DNA of 13,357 nucleotides from Larix sibirica (GCA_004151065.3 NWUY0300004511.1:34431-47787); one strand, 5' to 3'. Counted from the first letter of the stretch, positions 1 through 8,059 are shown. Made by a program: numbers and translations. Notes: generated by a model from the letters alone, not told the origin.

Positions 1-480
1 CTCAACCCAAACCTTCATCATTCCATTTAAGCATTACCTCATCTTTACTTCCCTAGTTGAGCCCGCTCCGACATATCCTAACACCCAAGCATGAAGAGGA
101 TGTTGCTACATAAGCCCTATTGTTGTGACACAAGAACCAACAATAGGAAGTTTTACTTCTATGACACAAGAACCAGTAGTAAGAAGAAGGGAAGCAACTA
201 AAGCACAAACCATGGGAACTAATAAAATAAAGGAATAGGATAGCCCACAACAACCTACAGTAGAATAAGTTATTGTAGAAGCCCTTCCTACATAGGCATA
301 TGGTGTCATACAACAAAGGGTATAAAACAAAGGTATGAGATTTTGATTCATTTCCAAGATTCATCTCTTCCAAGTTGTTATGCATAGAAACCAAGGTGGG
401 ACCTATTGGAAGCCACATGGTATGTATAAGTTTCCAAATCTCTTAGAATTGTTATAGGGATGGGTTGTGACACTCATAGG
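1..480. other. Unrecognised sequence, possibly old coding remnant
   Basis: No gene can be called. The plus strand at about 120-235 reads openly as a Thr/Gln/Arg/Lys-rich stretch with two related short units (VTQEPT and MTQEPV), which could be a remnant of a retrotransposon gag region. It then breaks at several stops. The minus strand has a 121-codon open frame (53-418), but it is rich in Cys, Phe, Leu and Ser with no motif I recognise, and it is probably the shadow of the plus-strand composition. No promoter or splice structure is convincing. Confidence 0.3.
126..197. repeat. Two diverged 36-bp direct repeats
   Basis: TGACACAAGAACCA occurs at 126-139 and again at 162-175, a spacing of 36 bp, and the following bases are loosely similar (AATAGGAAG and AGTAAGAAG). 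The period is a multiple of three, so the duplication would keep a reading frame, which fits an internal repeat in a degenerate coding region. Confidence 0.5.
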
Positions 481-1820
481 TTGCGGGAAATTTTGTGCAT
501 ACAATGCAGCACTTAAAGATGACCTACATTTCCAACCTCTTCATTAATGCATGAATTATCATGATTGCTTGCTGCTAGGATATTTTGGGTCATTTTGTTA
601 TTTCAAAGTGGCATTTGTACTCATAAGATCTTCCAATGAGTATGAGAATGTTTATATTTAGAAGAATTTATGTGACTCGGGAAATAAATAGTTTCAAAAA
701 CCAAAGGAAACGAGATCTTTCATTGTTTTTTTTTTTCTTTCCATCTTTATTCAACAGTAAGAATGAATTGTTGACCATTGTTCATTATGACCATTTTATT
801 GCTAGACTATTATCATAAAGTTGATGTCCCAAAGGAGTACTAACATGTTCAAGAAGGAATTGCTTTCTTGGAAGCATACTCCATTCTAAGAGTTAGTTCA
901 AGAAGTACAAGTGAAAAACTATGTTCGAGAAGAGCAATTTTCAGCAGATGCAAAACTTTTTAACAACCAACTCATTTTTTGGTGATTTAGTGACTGTCAA
1001 CAATATCTAAGAATATTAGATCTACATACAAAAGAGGTCATAAGGAAGACTTGCTGCAAAAAATAGATAGCTTGTTTACATCATGGGTCATGATTGCATC
1101 ACATACAAGTCTATGGCAGAAATTCATAGGATAAATTGTGTAGTAGTATAAAATGTAGAGTTGAGGGTTATTTCATATTGAACTAGCACCTTCAAAGTCG
1201 CTTCTTCAACCAGAGCATAAGGGAGATGGTGCCTATGGTTAACAATGGAGTTTTGGAGAAGCTTAATACACAAGAAATCTATAATATGCTCAATATGAAT
1301 GCATTCACTCTGCCTATGGTAAATGTTGCTTTTGACAAAGAACACATTCAAGGATTGTTGAAATTGCTCAACCAACTCCATGAGATTCGTCTCTGATAAA
1401 GAATTTCCAGGAATTCTCTCTATCCATAATATTGCAAGAAGCTCATTTAACAGATCTTCTCCCATTTATATTGAATATGCTCTAAAGAGTCAAGTTCGAG
1501 ACAAGCATCTATCTTTAGAACTTCTTTTTATATGAGTATAGGACATTATGGCCTGAAAACTGTTGATCCATTGCCGCATTTTTGTTCAATGATAAAGCAA
1601 GGAAACTTGGGAATTGTTTGTATAAGACACTATAGCAAGTTGGTCCATTTCCCATCACAGTTCAACAGTGTTATTTTCAATGGGAATTTTGATATTACAA
1701 CAAAACATTCTTGTCCCTAAAACATAAGTTTCATGAATTCTGCCAATAACACATTTATCCATACAAATCTTTTCTTTTCCCAAAGGCCTGATTTACTCTT
1801 CAATTTTGGGGATACGAGTG
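481..1820. other. No gene recognised; one 113-codon open frame of unknown nature
   Basis: This 1.3-kb stretch has no domain I can identify on either strand. The longest open frame is on the minus strand at 1124-1465 (113 codons, starting MGEDLLNELLAILW, Leu/Ile-rich, no membrane segment or zinc ligands). A plus-strand frame at 1532-1720 (62 codons) is also unrecognised. The neighbourhood suggests transposon-derived DNA, but that is inferred from context only. Confidence 0.3.
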
Positions 1821-1824
1821 GGTG

Positions 1825-1832
1825 TATAAATA
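1825..1832 (+). promoter_or_regulatory. TATA-box-like site, possible LTR promoter
   Basis: TATAAATA is followed by AGGAGCACATG, a layout like the core promoter and transcript start of plant LTRs. A 3' end of a Ty3/Gypsy element lies about 450 bp downstream. No LTR boundaries could be found around it, so the site may equally be a chance AT-rich match. Confidence 0.3.
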
Positions 1833-2270
1833 GGAGCACATGAATTTTGTTGAAGCAATCTTGAAGGTAATTTGTGAAATGACACACTCAACTAGCAGTC
1901 CTGTAGTGGTTTGACAGAGTATTGAATTTGGGACAGCAGTTGTATGTTTTTATTTCATGAATTTTCTACTCGAATTTGTATTGAAAATTGCCAAGGTCGT
2001 GTTGATACTTGAAGATTGTCCTTGTGTTCGCTAGGTCAATATTCTCTTCATCACCAGGTTTGAGACCACTAGCATGATAAATATTTGTGGTGGATTATAT
2101 CCTGAGCTCCTTATGACAACTTTGAAAGGTTGAATTTTTCATTAGCTATATGAAGGACTTTGCTGAAAATTATTGTTGATTACATAGTTGTCATTTCATG
2201 GTGGATCCGACTTTGAACTCAAAATGGGATGGTTTCTATATTCAAGCCTTTAAACTGCACTTATTTTACC

Positions 2271-2320
2271 TAAGGATGGGTAAAAATTTTCAGTTTGGGG
2301 GGAGGGTTGATGTGTTGACA
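2271..2320 (+). mobile_element. 3' end of a decayed Ty3/Gypsy element: conserved block, polypurine tract and LTR start
   Basis: The plus strand has AAGGATGGGTAA, then TTTCAG, then TTTGGGGGGAGGG, then TGATGTGTTGACA. This matches the order at the 3' end of plant Tat/Athila-type Ty3/Gypsy elements: a GAGGAC-GGCAA-like block, an AGTTTGGGGGAG polypurine tract that primes plus-strand DNA synthesis, and an LTR starting with TG. The LTR would start at 2308 or 2311. I could not find its end or a second copy, and no pol coding sequence is recognisable just upstream, so the element is heavily truncated or decayed. The family assignment is from motif memory, not from a search. Confidence 0.55.
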
Positions 2321-2808
2321 GTGGAATATTAAGAGATTTGTATATTGAAACCAATGGAAGAAAATTGATATTAAAAGGATGGTGCAACAAGTATTAATGG
2401 CCAATTTTAATGTAGCAGCAGTTGTGCTTCAACGGCTTAGAACAGAACAAAGAACTTGGGTGAGGTATTTGTTGTTGAAGCTTATTACAAAAACATTATT
2501 TGACTTTTCATGTTTTGCAGTTGATGATGGAGTCCATAAATAGTCTTCAATTGGTTGAATTGTTTAGTCCTCAAGATGATCAATGAGTATATGAATGAGA
2601 TCGAGCTGTTAGGGATAGGAAACTTTGTGATGACTAATCCACATTTCCGCTCATTTACCCACGTTTTTTTAAAAACAATGCATAAATTGAATCAGTGATA
2701 TCTTCCAAACGACAAACTGGGTATTCGTGAAAATTGGAGGAGAGGAGCATTATCGTAAGAAGAACAAACAAATCTAATAATTTTAATCTCAATCCAATGT
2801 ATGACGTC
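2321..2808. other. No gene recognised; possible LTR remnant
   Basis: This stretch directly follows the polypurine tract at 2293-2306, so part of it is probably the LTR of that element. I see no TATA box, poly(A) signal or terminal CA that would fix its extent, and no coding signal on either strand. Confidence 0.3.
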
Positions 2809-2976
2809 TTTCGAGAAATCAAGCATAGTCACCTACAGTCATGTTCTCATTTTCTCGAAAAATGTGATGTGGGTTTCTCCAATTTTTGGTTGGGAGAAGC
2901 ATAATTGCATTCTTAACACCCTCGGAAAGTTTTCCCAAAACCTTGTTTGTATTTTTGGAGAAATCACATTTTTTTA
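2809..2976. repeat. Imperfect inverted repeat (foldback)
   Basis: TTTCGAGAAA at 2809-2818 has its exact reverse complement TTTCTCGAAA at 2851-2860. Next to it AAAAATGTGAT (2858-2868) pairs with ATCACATTTTT (2963-2973), and TTCTCCAA (2875-2882) pairs with TTGGAGAA (2955-2962). Together these could form a long imperfect hairpin. No terminal duplication was found, so it cannot be called a MITE. Confidence 0.5.
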
Positions 2977-2994
2977 AAGTTGCAAATCGCCAAT

Positions 2995-3056
2995 CCATTG
3001 GCTGTAGATCACTAGTCCGGCTATAGATCGCTAGTCCATTAGCTGCAGAACCTAGT
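2995..3056. repeat. Short minisatellite: three units of 19-22 bp
   Basis: Three consecutive units begin with CC and end with CTAGT: 2995-3016, 3017-3035 and 3036-3056. They share a core of GGCTGTAGATC-type sequence. The array lies about 200 bp upstream of the polypurine tract at 3260. Tandem repeats in the 3' untranslated region are known in Tat/Ogre-group Ty3/Gypsy elements, so the position fits. Confidence 0.6.
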
Positions 3057-3233
3057 TTTCTTGCATTTTTGCCTTGAAAATGTTATTTTTGAAGGTATGT
3101 TGGCATAAAAAGTTGTTCATGATGATGTTTTACACTTCTTGATGATCATATATAGTGGTTGTGGCTTATTGAAAATAAATTTCAGCGTATGTATTGAAAA
3201 CAAACATCATTCATTTAGCTTGGTTGACATGGG
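3057..3233. other. Presumed 3' noncoding region of a Ty3/Gypsy element
   Basis: No open frame or motif is visible. The stretch lies between the minisatellite and the hairpin and polypurine tract, so it is most simply the untranslated 3' part of the element whose LTR begins at about 3276. Confidence 0.3.
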
Positions 3234-3253
3234 GTTGCATGAGGACATGCAAC
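3234..3253 (+). repeat. Perfect 8-bp stem-loop just before the polypurine tract
   Basis: GTTGCATG, loop AGGA, CATGCAAC. The right half contains the GAGGACATGCAA block that precedes the polypurine tract in related plant Ty3/Gypsy elements. The stem has no mismatch although the surroundings are decayed. Confidence 0.7.
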
Positions 3254-3259
3254 ACTTTC

Positions 3260-3273
3260 AGTTTGGGGGAGAT
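3260..3273 (+). promoter_or_regulatory. Polypurine tract of a Ty3/Gypsy element
   Basis: AGTTTGGGGGAGAT precedes an LTR start at about 3276. The upstream order (GAGGAC block, CTTTCAG, then the G-run) is the same as at 2271-2306, so the two elements are probably of related lineages although the sequences after the tracts differ. Confidence 0.65.
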
Positions 3274-3275
3274 AA

Positions 3276-3640
3276 TGGACCTTGGATTTGGCATATTTCT
3301 ATCATCACTTTACCTTATTTATAAACCCTTTTGCTTATCTATAGTCATGTATTAATCCCTTCTAATGCTCATACACAGATTTTAGGCTCAAAGTGTTTTT
3401 CCATTACATGTCTTAGTATTTCATTNGGTCCATTAGTTGTAATTGTACCTCTTTGTCTCCTATATATAGGAAGGAGACCTTTTCATTTGAATCATCTTAT
3501 CTTGTCTTTTATTGTTGTGTGTACTTAGTATATTGTATAATGAGGTTGGCTTTCTATTCATCTATTTTCTTCATTATTAAGGCACGAACTATTCTTTCTT
3601 GTCTATTTATGTTGTTTTGGGGAATTTGTTGCATAACATG
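3276..3640 (+). mobile_element. Ty3/Gypsy LTR (3' or solo), family repeated at 7763
   Basis: The start is set by the polypurine tract ending at about 3273 and the TG at 3276. Positions 3284-3425 match 7763-7904 at roughly 89% by eye (about 16 differences, no gaps), so this is a repeated element. A TATA box lies at 3461-3470, about 190 bp in, as expected for the U3/R junction, followed by a T-rich region that would be R and U5. The 3' end is uncertain; a terminal ACA near 3635 is one possibility. One unresolved base lies at 3426. Because a polypurine tract precedes it, this copy behaves as a 3' LTR. Confidence 0.6.
3461..3470 (+). promoter_or_regulatory. LTR TATA box
   Basis: CTCC-TATATATAGG-AAGGAGACC is a clear TATA element in a GC-richer context, placed as in plant LTR promoters. 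The copy at 7763 stops before reaching this site. Confidence 0.55.
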
Positions 3641-3896
3641 TCTTCAAAACTTTAGTTTGGGTTGTGGGTTTTCTTCCAAGGAAGATGTATTTTATAGGGA
3701 AGTCTGATGGTCCTACTATTAAAGATTACATAAAATATCATAAGTCAAATTGTCAAGTTCTTTGGCAAATCCAGGTATACACTAATGAAAGAGTTGAAGT
3801 AGCTATATAGAAGAAGCCACTTGTCATTGATTACATATTAACTTCCAGATGAACATGAATATGAAAAAAAATATTAAGATGGGTGATATTCAACAA
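3641..3896. other. Unassigned; possible gag-side remnant of the chromovirus element
   Basis: A short open stretch at about 3690-3810 reads on the plus strand but shows no CCHC zinc knuckle and no other gag motif. It lies between the LTR ending at about 3640 and the protease remnant. Its parent element is unknown. Confidence 0.25.
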
Positions 3897-4330
3897 TTAA
3901 TAAAGATAAAGAGAGCACCAAGGGTTTTATCTGATATAAGCACTTCCTATTTCAAGTTCATGGATGTATTTATAAGGAAAATGGTATTATTTTTATAAAC
4001 ACTAGTAGAAAGCATAATGTCATCAATGTTAATCTGACTAAAAGATTGCAAGTCCCCACAAAGCATATCCAAAGAACATAGGTTGAGAGTGAGAATCCTT
4101 AATTTTTTAAAGATTTAAAGGTTACTATGGATAAAGATGTCATGCATTATAATTTTCATGCTACATATATTGAAGATGTGAATATTATTCTTGGATATAT
4201 ATCCTTGGATGAAATAAATTGGTACAATTAATATTAATGTGTGAAAAACGTTTTTGAAACTTTGATACAAGAAAAAGAAAATCACAATGCAAGATATCTC
4301 TCTTATTAAACAAGAAGGGACCAAGGGGGG
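3897..4330 (+). pseudogene. Retropepsin (aspartic protease) remnant of a Ty3/Gypsy pol
   Basis: In an intact element this domain cuts the Gag-Pol polyprotein. The remnant starts in one frame (RAPRVLSDIS, about 3918-3947) and shifts near 3950 to a second frame that reads FQVHGCIYKENG. The active-site position at 3995-4006 reads INTS where retropepsins have a D-T/S-G triad. The flap and core follow, then EDVNIILGY (4172-4198), which matches the ILG motif near the end of such proteases. After another shift comes GTININV and KKKKITMQDISLIKQEG (about 4220-4310), typical of the linker in plant chromoviruses. In-frame stops at 4079 (TAG) and 4100 (TAA) are each one C-to-T change from Gln codons. Both active-site changes fit G-to-A. 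It cannot make an active protease. Confidence 0.7.
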
Positions 4331-4760
4331 CACATGAAGAAGTCCTTGTAGGGAAATTAATTGTAGTACCTACCAACACATCAGATGAAGAGTCTAAGGT
4401 TGATTCAAAAGAAGATCCTATAGAAAAACATGAAAAAAAATCCCTAGGAAGGGCATAAGAAGGAAGAAGAATCTAAGGAGCTATGCATGAATTAAAGGAA
4501 CCATGTGTTGAAGAGTTGAAGACAAAAGAGCCAATAACTAAGGTTGTTGTATGTACCCATCCACATCATTGGGAAAAAAATAATCATCATCAAAATTATT
4601 ATGGACCAATATGGAACCAGAAAGGCACCAAGTATGGAGGCTTGTAGAGGGATAAAAGAAATACATGGAGATATCAAAATAGGATGGGGAAAACATGGAA
4701 CAACAAGAGAAACCATAATAAAGTTCAAGGTGGAAAATAAGTAGTTGCACCCCATGTCCA
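4331..4760 (+). pseudogene. Decayed pol linker, chromovirus-like element
   Basis: The plus strand continues with an acidic, Lys/Glu-rich stretch (about 4380-4520) and then a His/Asn/Trp-rich stretch (about 4540-4740) with several stops. It lies directly after the protease remnant where reverse transcriptase should begin, but no reverse transcriptase motif (no F/Y-x-DD) is visible. The open frames on both strands here are shadows of this degenerate segment. The assignment rests on position and codon-like texture only. Confidence 0.35.
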
Positions 4761-5210
4761 CATTTAACTAGGATGGATGGATGCGTACCAACTTACTACA
4801 TTACTTAATAGATCATATTGTATGGCGTCTACCATGTTTCTAGGATGAAACATGTGAAGGGGGTTGAAATGTGATGTACCTAGGGAAGATAATATGGTGT
4901 TCCTATGGAAGTACCCAAGGGGGATAATGAATGGAATGTGGTTGCATAATCATGGAATAGGCCCACTATGTAGCTAGAGGAAACAATATGATAATAAGGG
5001 ATAGTTGGCATAGACCCCTAGGAATACACATGAGAAATATTGAGTTGTATGTTGGATGTGATTATTGGATTGTAGAAAGCATGGCATGTGGAGTGATTCA
5101 TTCCATGAGGATTATTTGATGGTGATACCCTACCTTAAGATTATGTCTATATTCTTGTGGTGTTTGACGTGTGATTGCATTTTGGGTATTTCTAGAGTTA
5201 AGGGTTTATT
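4761..5210 (+). other. Junction region where reverse transcriptase and RNase H are missing
   Basis: An intact element would need well over 1.5 kb here for reverse transcriptase, RNase H and the start of integrase; only about 450 bp are present, with none of their motifs. Within it, GAAGGGGGTTGAAA (4856-4869) followed by TGTGATGTACC (4870-4880) resembles a polypurine tract and LTR start, so a fragment of a second element may fill the gap. No end to such an LTR could be placed. Confidence 0.35.
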
Positions 5211-5994
5211 CTCAAGCATAAGGGTTTTATTTATCAAAGTTTATTACATGTTTAAATAGAATGGGTAAACCAACTTACTGAATACATGCTACACATGTAT
5301 GTGATGGACAAGTCATTCAAGTAGGAAGATTAGTTGTACTTGGTGAAGTTTACATAAAATAATGGCCATCATGCATCCTTAGGAATGAGTCCCTTTCAAA
5401 CCCACTTGAAACCTTTTATGGAAATAAATACAATACTATAGTAAGATGGGACAATGTAATAGATAAAATTATACTTGGGCTACAATTGGTCAAGGATATG
5501 GAAGAGAAAGTTGTGGGAATTAGATAAAAGATAAAGGCATCATATGACAAAAATAAAGGTCATGCATATAAGAATAGGGTATATGGAGAATTCAATGTTG
5601 AGGATCATGTTTTCATCATAGTGAGACCAACAAAGAGCTCATTGAATATTTGAATTGTGCCACACTAGCACAAAGATACAATGGGACTTTTGAAGTCTTG
5701 AATATGATAAGAAATGGTGCATACAAACTTGCAATGTCTACTAATATATTTCATGTTTCTTTTCTTCATAAATATATACACGATTGTAACCACATATTTG
5801 ATTAGCCTTTGATCTAGGTTGAACTAGAGGGAAATTTCCAAATAAATCCATAATGCATCCTCAACATGAAAGTAAAATTGATACCAAATTGATTCATCTC
5901 GTAAGTAAAGGTGCAATACAAGAACTATATCCCAAATGAGACTACACGAGACCTATATGATGTCATGATGGATGCATACCCATTTTTGTTCTAA
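5211..5994 (+). pseudogene. Integrase C-terminal half with chromodomain-like end, Ty3/Gypsy
   Basis: Integrase inserts element DNA into the genome. The remnant begins within the core domain: VNQLTEYMLHMYVMDK at 5265-5312 matches the stretch around the catalytic Glu in Ty3/Gypsy integrases, followed by NNGHHASLGMSPF (5355-5393). The frame shifts at about 5441 to one reading SYDKNKGHAYKNRVYGEFNV and EDHVFIIVRPTKSSL (5539-5645), the GPY/F-side C-terminal region. From 5653 a third frame reads YNGTFEVLNMIRNGAYKLA and FHVSFLHKYIHD. The end, VKVQYKNY then DAYPFLF with a stop at 5992-5994, resembles the truncated chromodomain tail of plant chromoviruses. There are at least two frameshifts and many stops, several at former Trp codons. 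The first core Asp residues are not found. Confidence 0.8.
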
Positions 5995-6026
5995 TTTTTA
6001 GGCCACACTAATTTTGGTTCTGATGT

Positions 6027-6040
6027 AAAGGGGGCAAGAA
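6027..6040 (+). promoter_or_regulatory. Polypurine tract of the chromovirus-like element
   Basis: AAAGGGGGCAAGAA lies 32 bases after the integrase stop and directly before TGTAATATCC. This is the expected plus-strand primer site and it fixes the LTR start at 6041. Confidence 0.75.
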
Positions 6041-6087
6041 TGTAATATCCTTGTTTTGACCCTTGGGTTATATGCAACCAACTTATA

Positions 6088-6107
6088 TGTGTGTGTGTGT
6101 GTGTGTG
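6088..6107. repeat. (TG)n microsatellite, about 10 units
   Basis: An uninterrupted TG dinucleotide run lies inside U3 of the LTR starting at 6041. Confidence 0.9.
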
Positions 6108-6328
6108 GTTACAATGTGCTATTTTGATGGTTGGAAAGCCTTATGAGATGATTTTGAATGACTTCATGATGTAAATGGCTTCTACAAATTCTTAGTATGG
6201 ATCCCAAGGCTAAGGTTTGATTAGAGAATGGCTAAAAATATAGAATTATGATAAGTTTCATTATCATGGTTATGTGTTATTATTTACAAAACAAATTTGA
6301 GATATAATGCTAACATCACCCAAAATGT

Positions 6329-6336
6329 TATAAAAG
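6329..6336 (+). promoter_or_regulatory. LTR TATA box
   Basis: TATAAAAG is followed by AGAACAAGGGAGC, within the LTR that starts at 6041. Its position and context fit the retrotransposon promoter. Confidence 0.5.
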
Positions 6337-6430
6337 AGAACAAGGGAGCTATGAGCCTAGGAGAGGGGAAGAAATGTGGTCCAACAAATTAAAATCATTA
6401 TATTAATACTACATTGTGCTAGTCTATTAT

Positions 6431-6724
6431 CTCCCCACCAACACCATGTTTATTGAATAACTCACCTCTACCGCACATGGTCATACCAAATATGTTTTGT
6501 ACTTGAATGAAACATGTGGTCTCAAGTCAATATATATATGAGCCACAATTTTCTTCATGCAAGATTTTTTTCTTCCATTTTGTAAACCAAATCCATCACC
6601 CATCCATGTGTTTTTCAAGTATGTCATTATTAACAATTTGCACCATTAAATTCCATGATTTTGATAGTAGTACAAGTTTGTGGTCAACTAAAGGGGTTTA
6701 TAATATTAGAAGGAGAAGATAATT
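6431..6724. other. No gene recognised; probably LINE or LTR edge
   Basis: This stretch lies between the LTR and the minus-strand LINE-like frame. It may hold the end of the LTR and further decayed LINE ORF1 sequence on the minus strand, but neither can be confirmed. The 71-codon plus-strand frame at 6507-6722 shows no motif. Confidence 0.3.
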
Positions 6725-7499
6725 TCATAATTGCAAGTGAGTAAAATTACTCAAAAAATTTAGAAACTTATAATCCTTATGCATGTGCCTAAAATTAACC
6801 ACATTGAGCCAAGTGCACAAGCCATAAGACTTCAACTTTGTATCTCTAGCCTTTAGCCTCCTTCCTTTCAACAGATGCCAAATTCCATTTCGATTCATGG
6901 ATGTATATTCCAAACGCCCAAGAAGATCTTGTGACAAGGGGCCCTCCACCTTGTCCATTGTAATATCATTTCCCAACATGCATAAAGACTTGTCACTTTT
7001 AGACTTCTTATCCTTAAGAGATTTATGCCCTTTAGCATGAGTGTCAATCATCCACCGCACCAAAGAGGTCCCATTATCCTTACGACAATGTGTACTTTCT
7101 TTTTCTCAACAGTTCTTGAACAACCATCCTTCAAAGCAGAAAAACTATGTTGATCGGGAACAAGCTTCACAACCCCACTATCCACATTAGTCTACCAATC
7201 ACTAGAAAAAGACTTAGAAAACCTGTCTACACTAGGTAATGATGTCTGATCTAGGGAAATATTCAAACCCTCATTCAGGAAGCCCCTCTTCAGAGAAGAC
7301 CCAGACAGAAACTTTACCTCTTTTTTGTGTGGATTTGAAACCCTCACTGGAAAAGTTCCCCCACTCTGTCAGTAATGACACCCAATATGGAACCCATGTC
7401 AACACTTGAAGAGACATCCTTCCTGACATCTGACATTAGGGATGTCCCTTCCGAAAAGGAGCTATTTAATATGGGATTCACTGACCCACACAAGAGATG
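6725..7499 (-). pseudogene. LINE ORF1-like (DUF4283-type) fragment
   Basis: Read from 7499 down, a Ser-rich open stretch (about 7499-7364) changes frame to a second open stretch (about 7362-7065) and then to a 112-codon frame (7063-6725). The last has a Lys-rich segment followed by LLGRLEYTSMNRNGIWHLLK and, further on, aromatic residues spaced like the L-x-GRF...W..GY...L..GW..F pattern of the nucleic-acid-binding N-terminal domain of plant LINE ORF1 proteins. Key Trp/Gly positions near 6830-6790 look frameshifted. In an intact LINE the protein would bind the element RNA. I am moderately sure it is LINE-derived and less sure of the domain. A retroviral-type gag is the alternative. Confidence 0.45.
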
Positions 7500-7510
7500 C
7501 AACTACTACT

Positions 7511-7762
7511 AATGAATCACACAGGAAACATGTGAAGGCCTAGTATGACAAATCTGTCCATCCTCGTGTCTTTTCTGAAGGATGAATGGTACTTGTCTAT
7601 GACCAACAACATGACGATCTAGGGACTGGTAAATTCAATTCAATGTGTCTTAGTCCTTGCATTGTAAAGCGAGTGTAAAATAAGGGAGCTTATGAGCTAG
7701 AAGATTTTGAGGGGAACATTTTAGGGCATAGGAATGGTTTATATTTGCAGAGGTATTTGAAG
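7511..7762 (+). pseudogene. Ty3/Gypsy integrase C-terminal end (non-chromovirus type)
   Basis: One frame runs through the whole segment with only three stops (7541, 7583, 7676), in places where the family would have Trp or other residues. It reads YDKSVHPRVFSEG, MVLVYDQQHDDLG, GKFNSMCLSPCIVKRV, NKGAYELEDFEGNILGHRNG and LYLQRYLKG, the typical small beta-barrel end of Ty3/Gypsy integrases (the GPY/F-like position reads SPC). It has no chromodomain tail and is distinct from the integrase at 5211-5994. Its downstream side runs directly into LTR sequence of the 3276 family with no polypurine tract between them, so a deletion has probably removed the element's 3' noncoding part. Its left side abuts the LINE-like fragment. 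Confidence 0.75.
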
Positions 7763-7905
7763 GGATTTGGCATCTTTTTATCATCATTTTACCTTATTTA
7801 TAAACCCTTTTTCTTATCAATAATCATGTATTAATCCCTTCTAATGCTCATATGCGAGTTTTAGGCTCAAGGTGTTTTTCCATTACATTTTCTACTATTT
7901 CATTT
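7763..7905 (+). mobile_element. Truncated LTR, second copy of the 3276 family
   Basis: It is co-linear with 3284-3426 over about 142 bp, starting GGATTTGGCAT and passing through CCTTATTTATAAACCC and TCATGTATTAATCCCTTCTA. Similarity ends at about 7905, before the TATA box of the first copy, and the first eight bases of that LTR are absent. Only part of U3 is left. Confidence 0.75.
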
Positions 7906-8059
7906 GATTTTTTACTAACATTAGGGGAATTGGTGTACTATGTATTTGCTTTGGATATTGACTCATTTGTTTGGAAGAAACTACAAAATCATTGAGGGAG
8001 TTATGTAGTAGCTATAGATCATGTGCATGTATATTGTGAAGGCTACGAAACACTTGTAT
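7906..8059. other. Unassigned spacer
   Basis: No repeat partner, open frame or motif is seen between the LTR fragment and the minisatellite. Confidence 0.3.

Larger units (their letters stand above)
3897..6430 (+). mobile_element. Truncated chromovirus-like Ty3/Gypsy retrotransposon
   Basis: Protease, integrase, polypurine tract and LTR occur in the order of a plus-strand Ty3/Gypsy element. Integrase after protease, with the chromodomain-like tail just before the polypurine tract, marks Ty3/Gypsy rather than Ty1/Copia. Reverse transcriptase and RNase H have been lost, and no 5' LTR, primer-binding site or clear gag is visible, so this is a non-functional 3' half. It sits between two copies of a different LTR family (3276 and 7763), which suggests nesting. 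Confidence 0.7.
6041..6430 (+). mobile_element. 3' LTR of the chromovirus-like element (end uncertain)
   Basis: It starts TGTAATATCC directly after the polypurine tract, a common start in plant chromovirus LTRs. A TATA box at 6329-6336 about 290 bp in, followed by an A/G-rich stretch, fits U3 then R. A TG microsatellite lies near its 5' end. The 3' boundary is a guess from typical LTR length; no 5' LTR exists in the window to define it. Confidence 0.6.

Noticed and set aside
53-418. 121-codon minus-strand open frame as a Cys-rich membrane or secreted protein
   Set aside because: It has no signal peptide or regular Cys pattern, and the plus strand of the same DNA looks more like old coding sequence.
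636-818. 60-codon plus-strand open frame
   Set aside because: It is short, contains a poly-T run coding poly-Phe and has no motif or supporting context.
4492-4761. Overlapping minus-strand frames of 89 and 70 codons
   Set aside because: They are antisense shadows of the decayed pol linker; their hydrophobic look comes from A-rich sense codons.
4788-5279. Direct repeat CCAACTTACT at 4788-4797 and 5270-5279, as a target-site duplication
   Set aside because: Ten-base repeats at this distance are expected by chance in a window of this size, and the right copy is part of the integrase coding sequence.
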